From: Clostridia bacterium
Lineage (GTDB): Bacteria > Bacillota > Clostridia > Oscillospirales > CAG-382
DNA length: 33,650 nt
Reading direction: 5' to 3'
NCBI GenBank assembly: GCA_017549405.1
Contig: JAFYUY010000018.1
Span: 1-33,650 of the forward strand
The notes under the pieces: model-generated
Databases searched by the model: none
Seen by the model: only the letters and a program-made list of their open reading frames with translations
Told to the model about the DNA's origin: nothing
Part shown: piece by piece, positions 1 to 7,070 of the stretch
Layout: every line of letters starts with the position of its first letter
Position numbering within the stretch: the first letter of the stretch is position 1
Program-made: the position numbers and the translations under genes

Positions 1-795
1 AAGGGAATCACCATCGATAACCTTTCTCTCAAGTTCACCGGCGGTCACGGTATCGGATTTGGTACAACAAGCGATGTGCGCGTCACAAACTGCGTATTCT
101 CATGGCTTGGCGGTTCCGTTCTTAAATGGAACGATAACAAGACTGCAGTAAACTACGGTAACGCTGTTGAAATTTACGGTGGATGCGACGGCTACCACGT
201 TGAAAACAACTGGATGTATCAGATCTACGATACAGCGGTAACTCATCAGCGTTCCTCCTCCACGGGCGACTGCTATCAGGGTAACGTAAACTACCTTTCC
301 AACCTTATGGAATATGTATTCTGGGGCATCGAATTCTACAATGCTCCCCCCACGGCAGATCAGCTTGGCGGCGGTAAGGACAGATGGGACAGACTTACCG
401 AAAACGTTCGCTCTGCATTCAACGTTCTCCGTCTTGGCGGTTACGGCTGGGGCTCCATCACCCGCTACAGAACTTCTCAGCTCTACTGTGGCTCCTCCCT
501 TTCCGAAAACAAGAACTGTATTGCAGAATACAACATTTTCGACAGAGCAACAGGACAGCTTCTCAACCTTCCCTCCAACTCCACCGAGGTTGAAGATAAG
601 AACATCTACATCCAGACCCTCGGCTTGAACTGGGGCAGACTCAAGGGTGTAGCGGTGGGTTGTAACCTCAACTCTGCAAAAAATATTGCAAATCTGTGGG
701 GTGACAAGAACGCCGTGGTTATAGTAATCGATCCCGAAGTGGAACCCGTTGTTCTCAAAACTCCCGAAGGTCTTGCACCTGCAAGCCTTGGCTGA
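1..795 (+). CDS. Right-handed beta-helix protein, 5' end cut by window
   Basis: The reading frame is open from base 1 and ends with TGA at 793-795, giving the last 264 residues of a longer protein. The visible part reads as successive short strands with G, N and V/I turns (KGITIDNLSLKF, VRVTNCVFSWLGG, GYHVENNWMYQIYDTAV), the pattern of right-handed parallel beta-helix proteins such as pectate-lyase-like and other carbohydrate-active or surface proteins. The codons are rich in C-ending Asn, Leu and Asp codons (AAC, CTC, GAC), like the S-layer gene at 19506, which suggests good expression. A strong terminator follows directly. No catalytic residues can be assigned, and the start and any signal peptide lie outside the window. 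A role in extracellular polysaccharide breakdown is inference only. Confidence 0.75.
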   Translation, partial: KGITIDNLSLKFTGGHGIGFGTTSDVRVTNCVFSWLGGSVLKWNDNKTAVNYGNAVEIYGGCDGYHVENNWMYQIYDTAVTHQRSSSTGDCYQGNVNYLSNLMEYVFWGIEFYNAPPTADQLGGGKDRWDRLTENVRSAFNVLRLGGYGWGSITRYRTSQLYCGSSLSENKNCIAEYNIFDRATGQLLNLPSNSTEVEDKNIYIQTLGLNWGRLKGVAVGCNLNSAKNIANLWGDKNAVVIVIDPEVEPVVLKTPEGLAPASLG

Positions 796-813
796 TATCA
801 GTTTATAAAAATG

Positions 814-845
814 CCGCCGACGGTTTTCCGTCGGCGGTTCTTTTC
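814..845 (+). terminator. Intrinsic terminator after the beta-helix gene
   Basis: A perfect 10-bp GC-rich stem (814-823 with 828-837) and a TTTT loop are followed by a TTCTTTTC tract. It begins 18 bases after the stop codon at 793-795. Confidence 0.9.
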
Positions 846-848
846 AGC

Positions 849-1020
849 TTGTTGCAAAACCATCAAAAGTTTTCAGAGTCAAAAGGCTCTGCCTGTTGTC
901 GTCGCGTGCTGAGGACGAAACCATTTTTGCGTTCGTAAAGTGCAGGAATGGTTGAAAAGAGGGCGAACCCTCACCGGGGTTCGCCCTGAATTATTAAAAA
1001 AGACTTTTGCGACAATCTGA
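849..1020. repeat. Dispersed intergenic repeat, copy A
   Basis: It shares ordered blocks with 12793-13018: GTTGCAAAACCATCAAAAG (851-869), an AGTTTTCAGAGTCAA block (868-882), GCTGAGGRCGAAACC (908-922), a TTTTTGCG...AAAG.GCAG..AATGG block (924-951) and a closing GAC...CGACAA.CTGA block (1002-1020). The middle differs: this copy holds a perfect 10-bp hairpin (961-970 with 977-986, arm GGGCGAACCC). Both copies sit between convergent genes and abut terminator hairpins. It carries no convincing ORF, so it is likely a non-coding interspersed element. Confidence 0.75.
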
Positions 1021-1053
1021 AAAGAGTTGCAGCGTATTTTACGCTACTCTTTT
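1020..1053 (-). terminator. Hairpin at the 3' end of the minus-strand comM operon
   Basis: The outer arms AAAAGAGT/ACTCTTTT (1020-1027 with 1046-1053) and inner arms AGCGTA/TACGCT (1031-1036 with 1040-1045) form a stem with a three-base bulge. It lies 16 bases past the stop of the 1070-1366 gene. The A/T-rich outer arms could act as a terminator in either direction. The U-tract is modest. Confidence 0.6.
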
Positions 1054-1069
1054 ATGATGCTCCGATATT

Positions 1070-1366
1070 TTATTTTTCGTTTGCCGCATCGATGCGCTTG
1101 TTTCGGAAATAAAGGACGATGTCCGTTCCCACCATTATAAGGTTAAGGAAATAGAAATATGTGGGCCATTTTATAACCCCCGTTTCGTGGAATACAAGCA
1201 TCTTCCACACCACTCCGCATATGTATCCGAAGAAGATAAGGCAGAGGAAGGGAAGACTCTTTCCCTTTGCGGTGCGAGCGTGGTAGCTTTTCATAATGGA
1301 AAGCGGCCACGAAAGTCCGAAGCTTATTACCATTGCTGCCTCCAGCAGTTCTTGAACAAGTGCCAT
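1070..1366 (-). CDS. Small PQ-loop / SemiSWEET-like membrane protein
   Basis: This 98-residue protein has three predicted membrane helices (about residues 8-25, 37-58 and 68-86), the length and topology of bacterial SemiSWEET and PQ-loop half-transporters, which work as dimers to move small sugars or similar solutes. The first helix contains a W-P pair followed by SIMKSYHARTAKGKSL, and the last is followed by a basic tail (FRNKR). The ATG is preceded by AAGGAGA, which supports the start. It lies 38 bases after the SGNH hydrolase and is probably the last gene of the comM operon. The family call rests on topology and motif resemblance. The substrate is unknown. Confidence 0.6.
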   Translation of the reverse strand: MALVQELLEAAMVISFGLSWPLSIMKSYHARTAKGKSLPFLCLIFFGYICGVVWKMLVFHETGVIKWPTYFYFLNLIMVGTDIVLYFRNKRIDAANEK

Positions 1367-1404
1367 TGTTTTGTTCTCCTTTTTTATTGAATTTATTTTT
1401 TATT

Positions 1405-2088
1405 TTATAATTTCAGAAGTGCCTCGAGTATTCTGTCGGCAATCGCGCGCATTCCCTTATCTCCGGGGTGTGCGGCAACGCCTGAATGCTCAAAAAGACC
1501 GATCGCTTTCATTTCGTCCATATCGCCGAGATCTGAAAGCTCAACATAAAGCCCATCACATTTTTGCGTGGCTTTTTTTATTCCTCCGTCTGTCCACGTA
1601 CTGTACCAGAAGGAATTTGTTATTACAAGCTTTGCGCCGTTTTTTCCAAGATATTCGCACAGCTGCATAAAGCTATGGTCAAAGTCGTGTTCTTCGCAGT
1701 ACTCACGTCTGCAGTTTTCGCCAAGGCGCAAAACAACAATGTCGGGAGCAAAGTTCAGAACGGCGCGAAGCTGCTCCGGGTATTCATCGCAGGAAATGTC
1801 AAAATTTATTTCCCAGTCTGCCGCCTGACAAATCATAAAGGAGGTGTCGGGGTGATCTTTGCGGTAATCGTGAATTATAAGATGGCAATAATCCTTCTCT
1901 TTACATGATGCCGCCATGCCCCATTCACCGTGCCAGCCGATGTCCTCCTTTATGCCGTGAAGCGTTATGGAATTTCCGATCATGGCAATTCTTTTCTTTT
2001 CGCCTGAGGCAATGTGGTATTTTGTTTTTGCGGTGTCAGCAAGCTGATTTTCCGCAGATACGTTGTTGGCATCTATTGAAAGCTTCAT
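1405..2088 (-). CDS. SGNH/GDSL-type hydrolase
   Basis: This 227-residue protein has no signal peptide and is probably cytoplasmic. Block I is IAMIGNSITLHG with the likely nucleophile Ser40. A second block is VVLRLGENC with Asn125. The C-terminal block is HPGDKGM with His207. Such enzymes are esterases or deacetylases that often remove acetyl groups from sugars or lipids. The residue three before His207, where many family members have Asp (DxxH), is Val204, so the triad may use another acid. The ATG has a GAGGTG ribosome site and lies 9 bases after the comM stop, so the two are almost certainly co-transcribed. The substrate cannot be read from the sequence. Confidence 0.75.
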   Translation of the reverse strand: MKLSIDANNVSAENQLADTAKTKYHIASGEKKRIAMIGNSITLHGIKEDIGWHGEWGMAASCKEKDYCHLIIHDYRKDHPDTSFMICQAADWEINFDISCDEYPEQLRAVLNFAPDIVVLRLGENCRREYCEEHDFDHSFMQLCEYLGKNGAKLVITNSFWYSTWTDGGIKKATQKCDGLYVELSDLGDMDEMKAIGLFEHSGVAAHPGDKGMRAIADRILEALLKL

Positions 2089-2097
2089 TTTTACACC

Positions 2098-3630
2098 TCA
2101 GTTTTTCCAGTATTTTCTGTCAAGGTTGCGGAACTGCACCGCCTGAGCCACATGCTCTTTGCGAATGGTCTCACTTGCGTGCATATCTGCAACGGTACGT
2201 GCCACGCGCAATATCCTGTCGTAACCGCGGGCGGAAAGCCCCATTCTTTCAAAGGCATTTTTCATAACATTTTGCGCCTCGTCATCCAGCACACAGTATT
2301 TGCGTATTAAGGCGGGAGTAAGATCGCCGTTGGCGCAAATTCCCGTGCCTTCATAGCGCTTTGCCATTATCTCGCGCGCATTTATTACACGCTCGCGTAT
2401 TTTTGCCGAAGATTCCGCAAGGCTCTTTTCCGAAAGCTCATCGTAAGTGAGCGACGGGACTTCCACCTGAATGTCCATTCTGTCAAGCAATGGTCCCGAC
2501 ACGCGTGACAAGTATTTGTCTATCACCGCACGCGAACAGGAGCACTCTTTTACCGGATGCCCGTAATAACCGCATTTACAGGGGTTCATTGCGCCCACCA
2601 GCATAAAACGTGAGGGGAAACGATATCTTCCCCCGACTCTGGTTATTGTAACTTCTCCGTCCTCCAGCGGCTGACGGAGAGCGTCTGTTGCATCTTTTGC
2701 AAATTCGGGAAGCTCGTCAAGGAAAAGCACACCATTGTTTGCAAGGGAGATCTCACCCGGCTGAGGGATCTTTCCACCGCCCACAAGACCTGCAGATGAC
2801 ATGGTGTGGTGGGGCGAACGGAAAGGACGGCGGGTTATGAGAGTCTGACCCGCACCGATATTGCCCGATGCGGAATATATTTTTGTTGTTTCAAGGGCTT
2901 CTGCAAAATTCATGGGCGGGAGTATTCCGGGAATGCGTTTTGCCAGCATACTTTTGCCCGTACCGGGAGGCCCTACGAGCAGAATGTTATGCATTCCCGC
3001 TGCGGCGATCTCGATGGCAAGCTTTATCTGCTCCTGCCCTTTGACGTCCGCAAAATCCGGAATACCCTCGTAGGTAAGATCAAAAAGTCCTTCGGTGGAG
3101 CAGGTCGCAGGCTGAATAATGCCACCTTTCAGAAGATGCATGGTGAGTTCGGATATATCTTTAACACCGAAAACGGAAATTCCGTCTACCACGGAGGCTT
3201 CGTTTATGTTGTCATAAGGAACATACATTTCCGAAAATCCCGCATCACGCGCGGCAATGCACATGGAAAGTATGCCGTTCGTTTTACGCAGGGCGCCCGT
3301 AAGAGATACCTCTCCCGCAAAGCATTTGCCCGAAAGGTCGCAGTCGCACAGTACCGTGCAGCGAAGCATGGCAAGAAGTATGGCGAGATCGTATGCCGTT
3401 CCCTGTTTTATCATATCCGCAGGGGCGAGATTTACCGTGACAGACATCATGGGAAATTCGAGACCCGCAGATTTTATTGCCGCCTTTATGCGGTTGTAGG
3501 ATTCCTTTACCGATGTTCCGGGTAGACCGACAATGTCAAATTTGGGGATAGACTGCGATGCATAGCATTCCACATCCACGATATATCCGTCGATGCCGTT
3601 TATTCCCGCACTGTTTACCTTTGAGATCAT
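2098..3630 (-). CDS. comM: YifB/ComM family Mg-chelatase-like AAA+ ATPase
   Basis: This 510-residue protein matches the usual length of the family. The N-terminal ChlI-like domain (about 1-180) starts with the typical VNSAGINGIDGYIVDVE. The AAA+ core has Walker A GPPGTGKS (220-227) and Walker B VLFLDELPEF (301-310). A cysteine cluster CKCGYYGHPVKECSC (351-365) and the Mg-chelatase C-terminal domain (ARGYDRILRVARTVADM) follow. In naturally transformable bacteria ComM is a hexameric helicase that extends heteroduplex DNA by branch migration; in Clostridia the role is less clear. The ATG has a GGAGA site, and a consensus promoter lies about 55 bases upstream. It is the first gene of a three-gene operon. 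No competence genes are seen nearby. Confidence 0.93.
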   Translation of the reverse strand: MISKVNSAGINGIDGYIVDVECYASQSIPKFDIVGLPGTSVKESYNRIKAAIKSAGLEFPMMSVTVNLAPADMIKQGTAYDLAILLAMLRCTVLCDCDLSGKCFAGEVSLTGALRKTNGILSMCIAARDAGFSEMYVPYDNINEASVVDGISVFGVKDISELTMHLLKGGIIQPATCSTEGLFDLTYEGIPDFADVKGQEQIKLAIEIAAAGMHNILLVGPPGTGKSMLAKRIPGILPPMNFAEALETTKIYSASGNIGAGQTLITRRPFRSPHHTMSSAGLVGGGKIPQPGEISLANNGVLFLDELPEFAKDATDALRQPLEDGEVTITRVGGRYRFPSRFMLVGAMNPCKCGYYGHPVKECSCSRAVIDKYLSRVSGPLLDRMDIQVEVPSLTYDELSEKSLAESSAKIRERVINAREIMAKRYEGTGICANGDLTPALIRKYCVLDDEAQNVMKNAFERMGLSARGYDRILRVARTVADMHASETIRKEHVAQAVQFRNLDRKYWKN

Positions 3631-3684
3631 AAATGATAATTCTCCGTTCGGATTTGTCGAAAGATACTACTGTAATGTGAATTT

Positions 3685-3713
3685 ATTATATCATAATGTA
3701 TTTTTCTTGTCAA
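3685..3713 (-). promoter_or_regulatory. Consensus sigma-A promoter of the comM operon
   Basis: On the minus strand there is a perfect TTGACA (3708-3713), a 17-base spacer and a perfect TATAAT (3685-3690). Transcription would start near 3678, leaving about 48 bases of leader before comM. Confidence 0.9.
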
Positions 3714-3777
3714 CCGAATGTTGAAAAGCGCGGATAAAACATTTTTTATTCCGTTTTATTAAGTTTCAAAAAACATA

Positions 3778-3806
3778 TTTACAAACGGAAAAAAATGTAG
3801 TATAAT
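3778..3806 (+). promoter_or_regulatory. Sigma-A promoter of the zinc-ribbon membrane protein / prfB unit
   Basis: TTTACA (3778-3783), 17 bases, TATAAT (3801-3806). It is divergent from the comM promoter, with about 65 bases between the two -35 boxes. The start site would be near 3813. Confidence 0.85.
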
Positions 3807-3860
3807 AAAAAATGTTGAATTGGGTTTTGCGTTGGCAAAATGTCGGGAGGGTGTATATTA

Positions 3861-4481
3861 ATGGAAGAAAACAGAGATATATACCGCGCGCTTGTTCTTC
3901 GCGGAGCATTTCGCATCCTGCGGCCTGCTTTGTGGTACGGTTTTTTTGTGTTCGTGCTTTTCAGGTATGTCATATTCGGCCCATACGAGATACGTGTTAC
4001 CCACATTCCCATGTATATAGGGCTTGCAATAGTAATAATGCTGCCCGTGTTTTGTGGATGGATATCCTCTGCTGCGGGCGTTCCGGGATTTTCGGGCATT
4101 GTGGAGGATACAAAGATACGCCGTGAGCTTGTGGACGGTCACCGCACGATCACGGGAAGAAGAGGACTTGAAAGCAATCAGGTGCTGGTTTTTACCGTTA
4201 CCGTGCGCGATTCCCGCGGAAAAAAACACGTGATCTCCATGCGCGACCCGCAATTTATTGATATTGGCTATATAAAAAAGGGAGATTTTGTCATCCACCC
4301 GTGGGGATGTGAATACCTTGAGAAGGCGGATAAATCTGCCGACAGCGATATATTATGCCTTATTTGCGGCGAAATGAACAGACGGGAAACCGAGCGGTGC
4401 TTCAACTGCAGGCGGACCTTGTGCCGTCGAACGGTCTATTTTGACCGCAACGAATACAGGGAGCGCGGAAGACTGAAATAA
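3861..4481 (+). CDS. Membrane protein with C-terminal zinc ribbon, function unknown
   Basis: This is a 206-residue protein of no recognised family. Two membrane helices lie near residues 23-40 and 49-75 (FFVFVLFRYVIF and MYIGLAIVIMLPVFCGWI). A beta-rich soluble middle domain (VLVFTVTVRDSRGKKHVISM) follows. The C-terminal segment CLICGEMNRRETERCFNC has the CxxC...CxxC layout of a small zinc ribbon. The ATG at 3861 was chosen over an in-frame upstream ATG at 3840 because a GGGAGGG site sits 10 bases before 3861. Promoter and orientation suggest it leads a unit with prfB, 84 bases downstream. It may sense or bind something at the membrane, but no role can be claimed. Confidence 0.75.
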   Translation: MEENRDIYRALVLRGAFRILRPALWYGFFVFVLFRYVIFGPYEIRVTHIPMYIGLAIVIMLPVFCGWISSAAGVPGFSGIVEDTKIRRELVDGHRTITGRRGLESNQVLVFTVTVRDSRGKKHVISMRDPQFIDIGYIKKGDFVIHPWGCEYLEKADKSADSDILCLICGEMNRRETERCFNCRRTLCRRTVYFDRNEYRERGRLK

Positions 4482-4565
4482 ATAAGCGAATAATTCTTGT
4501 CGCAATGCCCAAAATATAACTGCTACATATTTATTACGAAACATAACCTGAAGGGAGAAAATACA

Positions 4566-5680
4566 TTGATAGTACAGCTGGAAGAAGCTCTGCAGAGCCT
4601 TGGCAGACTTGATGAAGAAATAAAGGAGCTTTTCGGTGCTCTTGAGATCGAGACCATGAGAGAAAAGGCGGCGGAACTCGAACAGATAACCTGCGAGCCG
4701 GGATTTTGGGATAATACCGAAAATACCCAGTCGGTCCTCACATCTCTTAAAAATACAAAGCAGACGGTGGAAAGCTATGAAAAGCTTGCGGAGGGTGCAG
4801 AATCGCTCCGTGCTCTCATTGAGCTTGCCATCGAAGAAAACGACGAAAGCTTTACTGAAGAAATACTCAGCGAGCTGAAGGCACTTGAAAAAGAAAAGGA
4901 TGCTCAACGTATCCGTGCGCTTCTTTCGGGCGAATATGACCATAACTCCGCAATCCTTTCCATCCATCCCGGCGCCGGCGGAACAGAGGCTCAGGACTGG
5001 GCAGAAATGCTTTACAGAATGTATTGCCGCTGGGCAGAACGTCGCGGCTTCAAGGTCAAGGTGCTGGATTACCTCGACGGTGAAGAAGCGGGAATAAAGA
5101 GCGTTACCATCCTTGTGGAGGGTGATTATGCATATGGCTACCTCAAGAGCGAAAACGGTGTTCACCGTTTGGTGCGCGTATCGCCTTTGACTCCTCGGGA
5201 CGTCGCCACACATCGTTCACCTCCGTGGAAATACTCCCCGAACTTGACGATAATACCGATATAGAAATAAAAGAAGAAGACCTTGAGATCACCGCTCACC
5301 GCTCCAGCGGTGCGGGAGGTCAGCACGTAAACAAGACCGACTCGGCAATAAGAATCGTCCACAAGCCCACAGGTATTGTGGTAGGATGCCAGACCGAGCG
5401 AAGCCAGCTCCAGAACAAGGAAACTGCGCTCAAGATGCTCAAAGCAAAGCTTGTGGAGATCAAGGAGCGCGAAAACCTCGATAAGATCGAAGATATCAAG
5501 GGCGAAAAGGCAAATATCGAATGGGGCTCTCAGATACGCTCCTACGTATTCATGCCCTATACTCTTGTGAAGGACAACCGCACAGGCTATGAAGACGGAA
5601 ATATCTCTGCGGTCATGGACGGAGATCTTGATGAGTTTATGAACGCATATCTTCGTGCCAAGGGCAACTTTATAAAATGA
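4566..5680 (+). CDS. prfB: Peptide chain release factor 2, interrupted by a frameshift at 5184-5188
   Basis: RF2 reads UGA and UAA stop codons and releases the peptide. The likely start is TTG at 4566, nine bases after a GGAG site. The first frame encodes the coiled-coil domain and domain 2 ([33 protein letters not shown]) and then runs into TAG at 5262-5264. The rest, with the catalytic GGQ loop ([15 protein letters not shown]) and the C-terminus ([18 protein letters not shown]), lies one frame back. Reading CCT at 5184 then TTT from 5186 restores [13 protein letters not shown], so one T appears missing in the TTT run. The usual +1 autoregulatory site (CTT TGA C) is absent: the equivalent place at 4641 reads CTT GAG. 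RF2 is normally essential, so a sequence or assembly error is the simplest reading; a real mutation or unusual recoding is possible. Confidence 0.9.
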
Positions 5681-5723
5681 TCTTTGCTGAGGAATTCATA
5701 TATTCCCGAAAGGAGGGTGCTGA

Positions 5724-6245
5724 TTGAAAAAACACAGACGGATGCTTTTCATACTGTCGGTCGTTGCTCAGCTGATATCTGCGTGCGGGGCGGCAGTAAT
5801 GCTTTTGAAAAAGAAAAAAGGTACAGCAGGACTTTTTGCCGTGCTGGGACTTTTTGGTGCGGTCCTTGCGGGCAGTGTTTTAAAAACGGTGCCTGATAAG
5901 ACTGAAAAACAGATAAAGAACGCTTGCGACACACTGCAAAAGGACATAGACGATTCTCGTGAAGAAGCTCTTTCAGAGGAGCTTGTGAATGATGATACTC
6001 AGAGCTTTTCAAATGCCGTGGATGAGGCATTCTCCTCCATAAACAATGATGAGCAGGAATTTTGTGAAAAAGAGGAAAATGACGGGAACAAAACGCAGAG
6101 TTCTCCCGTCCAACAAAACGGAAAAGCCGAGCTTTGGAGGATCGAGAACGCTATAAACATACTGAAAAATGCGGGAGCGGGAAGCGATGCTGAGTTTTCC
6201 GATATCGATGCGGGAATTGATGATGAAATTTCAAAGCTTCAGTAA
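5724..6245 (+). CDS. Small membrane-anchored protein, function unknown
   Basis: This 173-residue protein starts at TTG 5724 behind a near-perfect AAGGAGGG site. Two hydrophobic segments (about 8-27 and 36-53) are separated by a short basic LKKKKG turn, forming a hairpin anchor. The remaining about 115 residues are acidic and probably helical (KTEKQIKNACDTLQKDIDDSREEALSEEL), with a Gln/Ser-rich linker. It lies 43 bases after prfB and 20 bases before the lipoprotein, so it is part of the same unit. It matches no family I recognise. The acidic tail would face either side of the membrane depending on topology, which I cannot fix. Confidence 0.7.
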   Translation: MKKHRRMLFILSVVAQLISACGAAVMLLKKKKGTAGLFAVLGLFGAVLAGSVLKTVPDKTEKQIKNACDTLQKDIDDSREEALSEELVNDDTQSFSNAVDEAFSSINNDEQEFCEKEENDGNKTQSSPVQQNGKAELWRIENAINILKNAGAGSDAEFSDIDAGIDDEISKLQ

Positions 6246-6265
6246 TTAAAGAGGAGTGTTATTTT

Positions 6266-6880
6266 ATGAAGAAAAAAATTGCCATTTGTCTTTTGTCCGT
6301 GTTGCTTGCAGCGGTAAGCGTTTGCGGATGTACAGATAAAGACGATAAAACAAAAACCGAAAACAGTAATACAGAAAATAACAGCAGCCTTGAAGATATT
6401 ATTAAGGAAAATGACGGCAAAGTTCCCGGGGATACCATTATTCCCGGAACGGATAAGACACTCGATCAGATCATTGCAGAGGCTCAGCAGAGCGAGCTTG
6501 TGATCCCTCAGGGCGAGATCACTGAGATATGGTTTGAAGAAACGTTCAAAGCTTATTATCCCAAACAGCTCAAGGACATTGTTTTCACAAAAATGTATTT
6601 GTACGGAGACCTTGAGTCCAATCAACCCGTTATATGTCTTTGCTCCGAAAAACTTTCGGAAATTGAGGTCTTTGCGGTAGCGAACGGCAAAGCGGGGGAT
6701 GTGCTTTACACGGTCGAAGAGCTTTTGCCTATGGAAGCGATAGTTCTTCAGGTGGAGCTTTCGGAACAGCCTGATATTGGCATGAAATTCAAGGATGAAC
6801 AGGGAAAAGTATCAAGCTATGCCCTTTCGCGCACTGCCGACAGCTCGGAAGTCGTGATGACGGAAATAAGTGCCGAGTAA
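6266..6880 (+). CDS. Secreted lipoprotein, function unknown
   Basis: This 204-residue protein starts with MKKKIAICLLSVLLAAVSVCGC, a lipoprotein signal with the lipidated cysteine probably at residue 22 (lipobox VCGC). A low-complexity linker rich in D, K, T and N (about 23-50) leads to a compact domain of about 150 residues containing WFEETFKAYYPKQLKDIVFTKMYLYGDLES, with mixed helix and strand. The ribosome site is GAGGAG and the start is an ATG. It ends the operon: a strong terminator follows 24 bases after the stop. No family was recognised. Confidence 0.75.
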   Translation: MKKKIAICLLSVLLAAVSVCGCTDKDDKTKTENSNTENNSSLEDIIKENDGKVPGDTIIPGTDKTLDQIIAEAQQSELVIPQGEITEIWFEETFKAYYPKQLKDIVFTKMYLYGDLESNQPVICLCSEKLSEIEVFAVANGKAGDVLYTVEELLPMEAIVLQVELSEQPDIGMKFKDEQGKVSSYALSRTADSSEVVMTEISAE

Positions 6881-6903
6881 TATAATAGCGACGATTTTTA
6901 AAG

Positions 6904-6935
6904 AACGATGCAATATATTTTGCATCGTTTTTTTG
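6904..6935 (+). terminator. Intrinsic terminator of the prfB-lipoprotein operon
   Basis: A perfect 10-bp stem AACGATGCAA/TTGCATCGTT (6904-6913 with 6920-6929) runs into an eight-T tract. Confidence 0.93.
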
Positions 6936-6976
6936 TAAAAAGTGATGAAATCGAAAGCATAAAATCACTTTTCCTA

Positions 6977-7004
6977 TTGACTTTTTAACAAAATTAAATA
7001 TAAT
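6977..7004 (+). promoter_or_regulatory. Sigma-A promoter of the 1888-residue secreted protein
   Basis: TTGACT (6977-6982), 16 bases, TATAAT (6999-7004). The roughly 60-base leader contains a short hairpin (ATCTCC/GGAGAT, 7020-7025 with 7031-7036). That hairpin holds a decoy AAGGAG, whereas the start itself uses AAAGGAAAAG. Confidence 0.8.
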
Positions 7005-7070
7005 AATATATGTATAGATATCTCCCTGAAGGAGATTTATATAATTTTTTATCAAGAAAGGAAAAGAACC

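Noticed and set aside
961-986. Hairpin with GGTTCG-like sequence as a tRNA T-arm
   Set aside because: It is a perfect 10-bp inverted repeat with a six-base loop, without D-arm, anticodon arm or acceptor stem around it.
5178-5270. Programmed -1 frameshifting in prfB as the normal mode
   Set aside because: There is no X-XXY-YYZ slippery heptamer at the break, and the following stop is TAG rather than one read by RF2. A lost T is simpler, though this is kept as a finding because it needs read-level checking.
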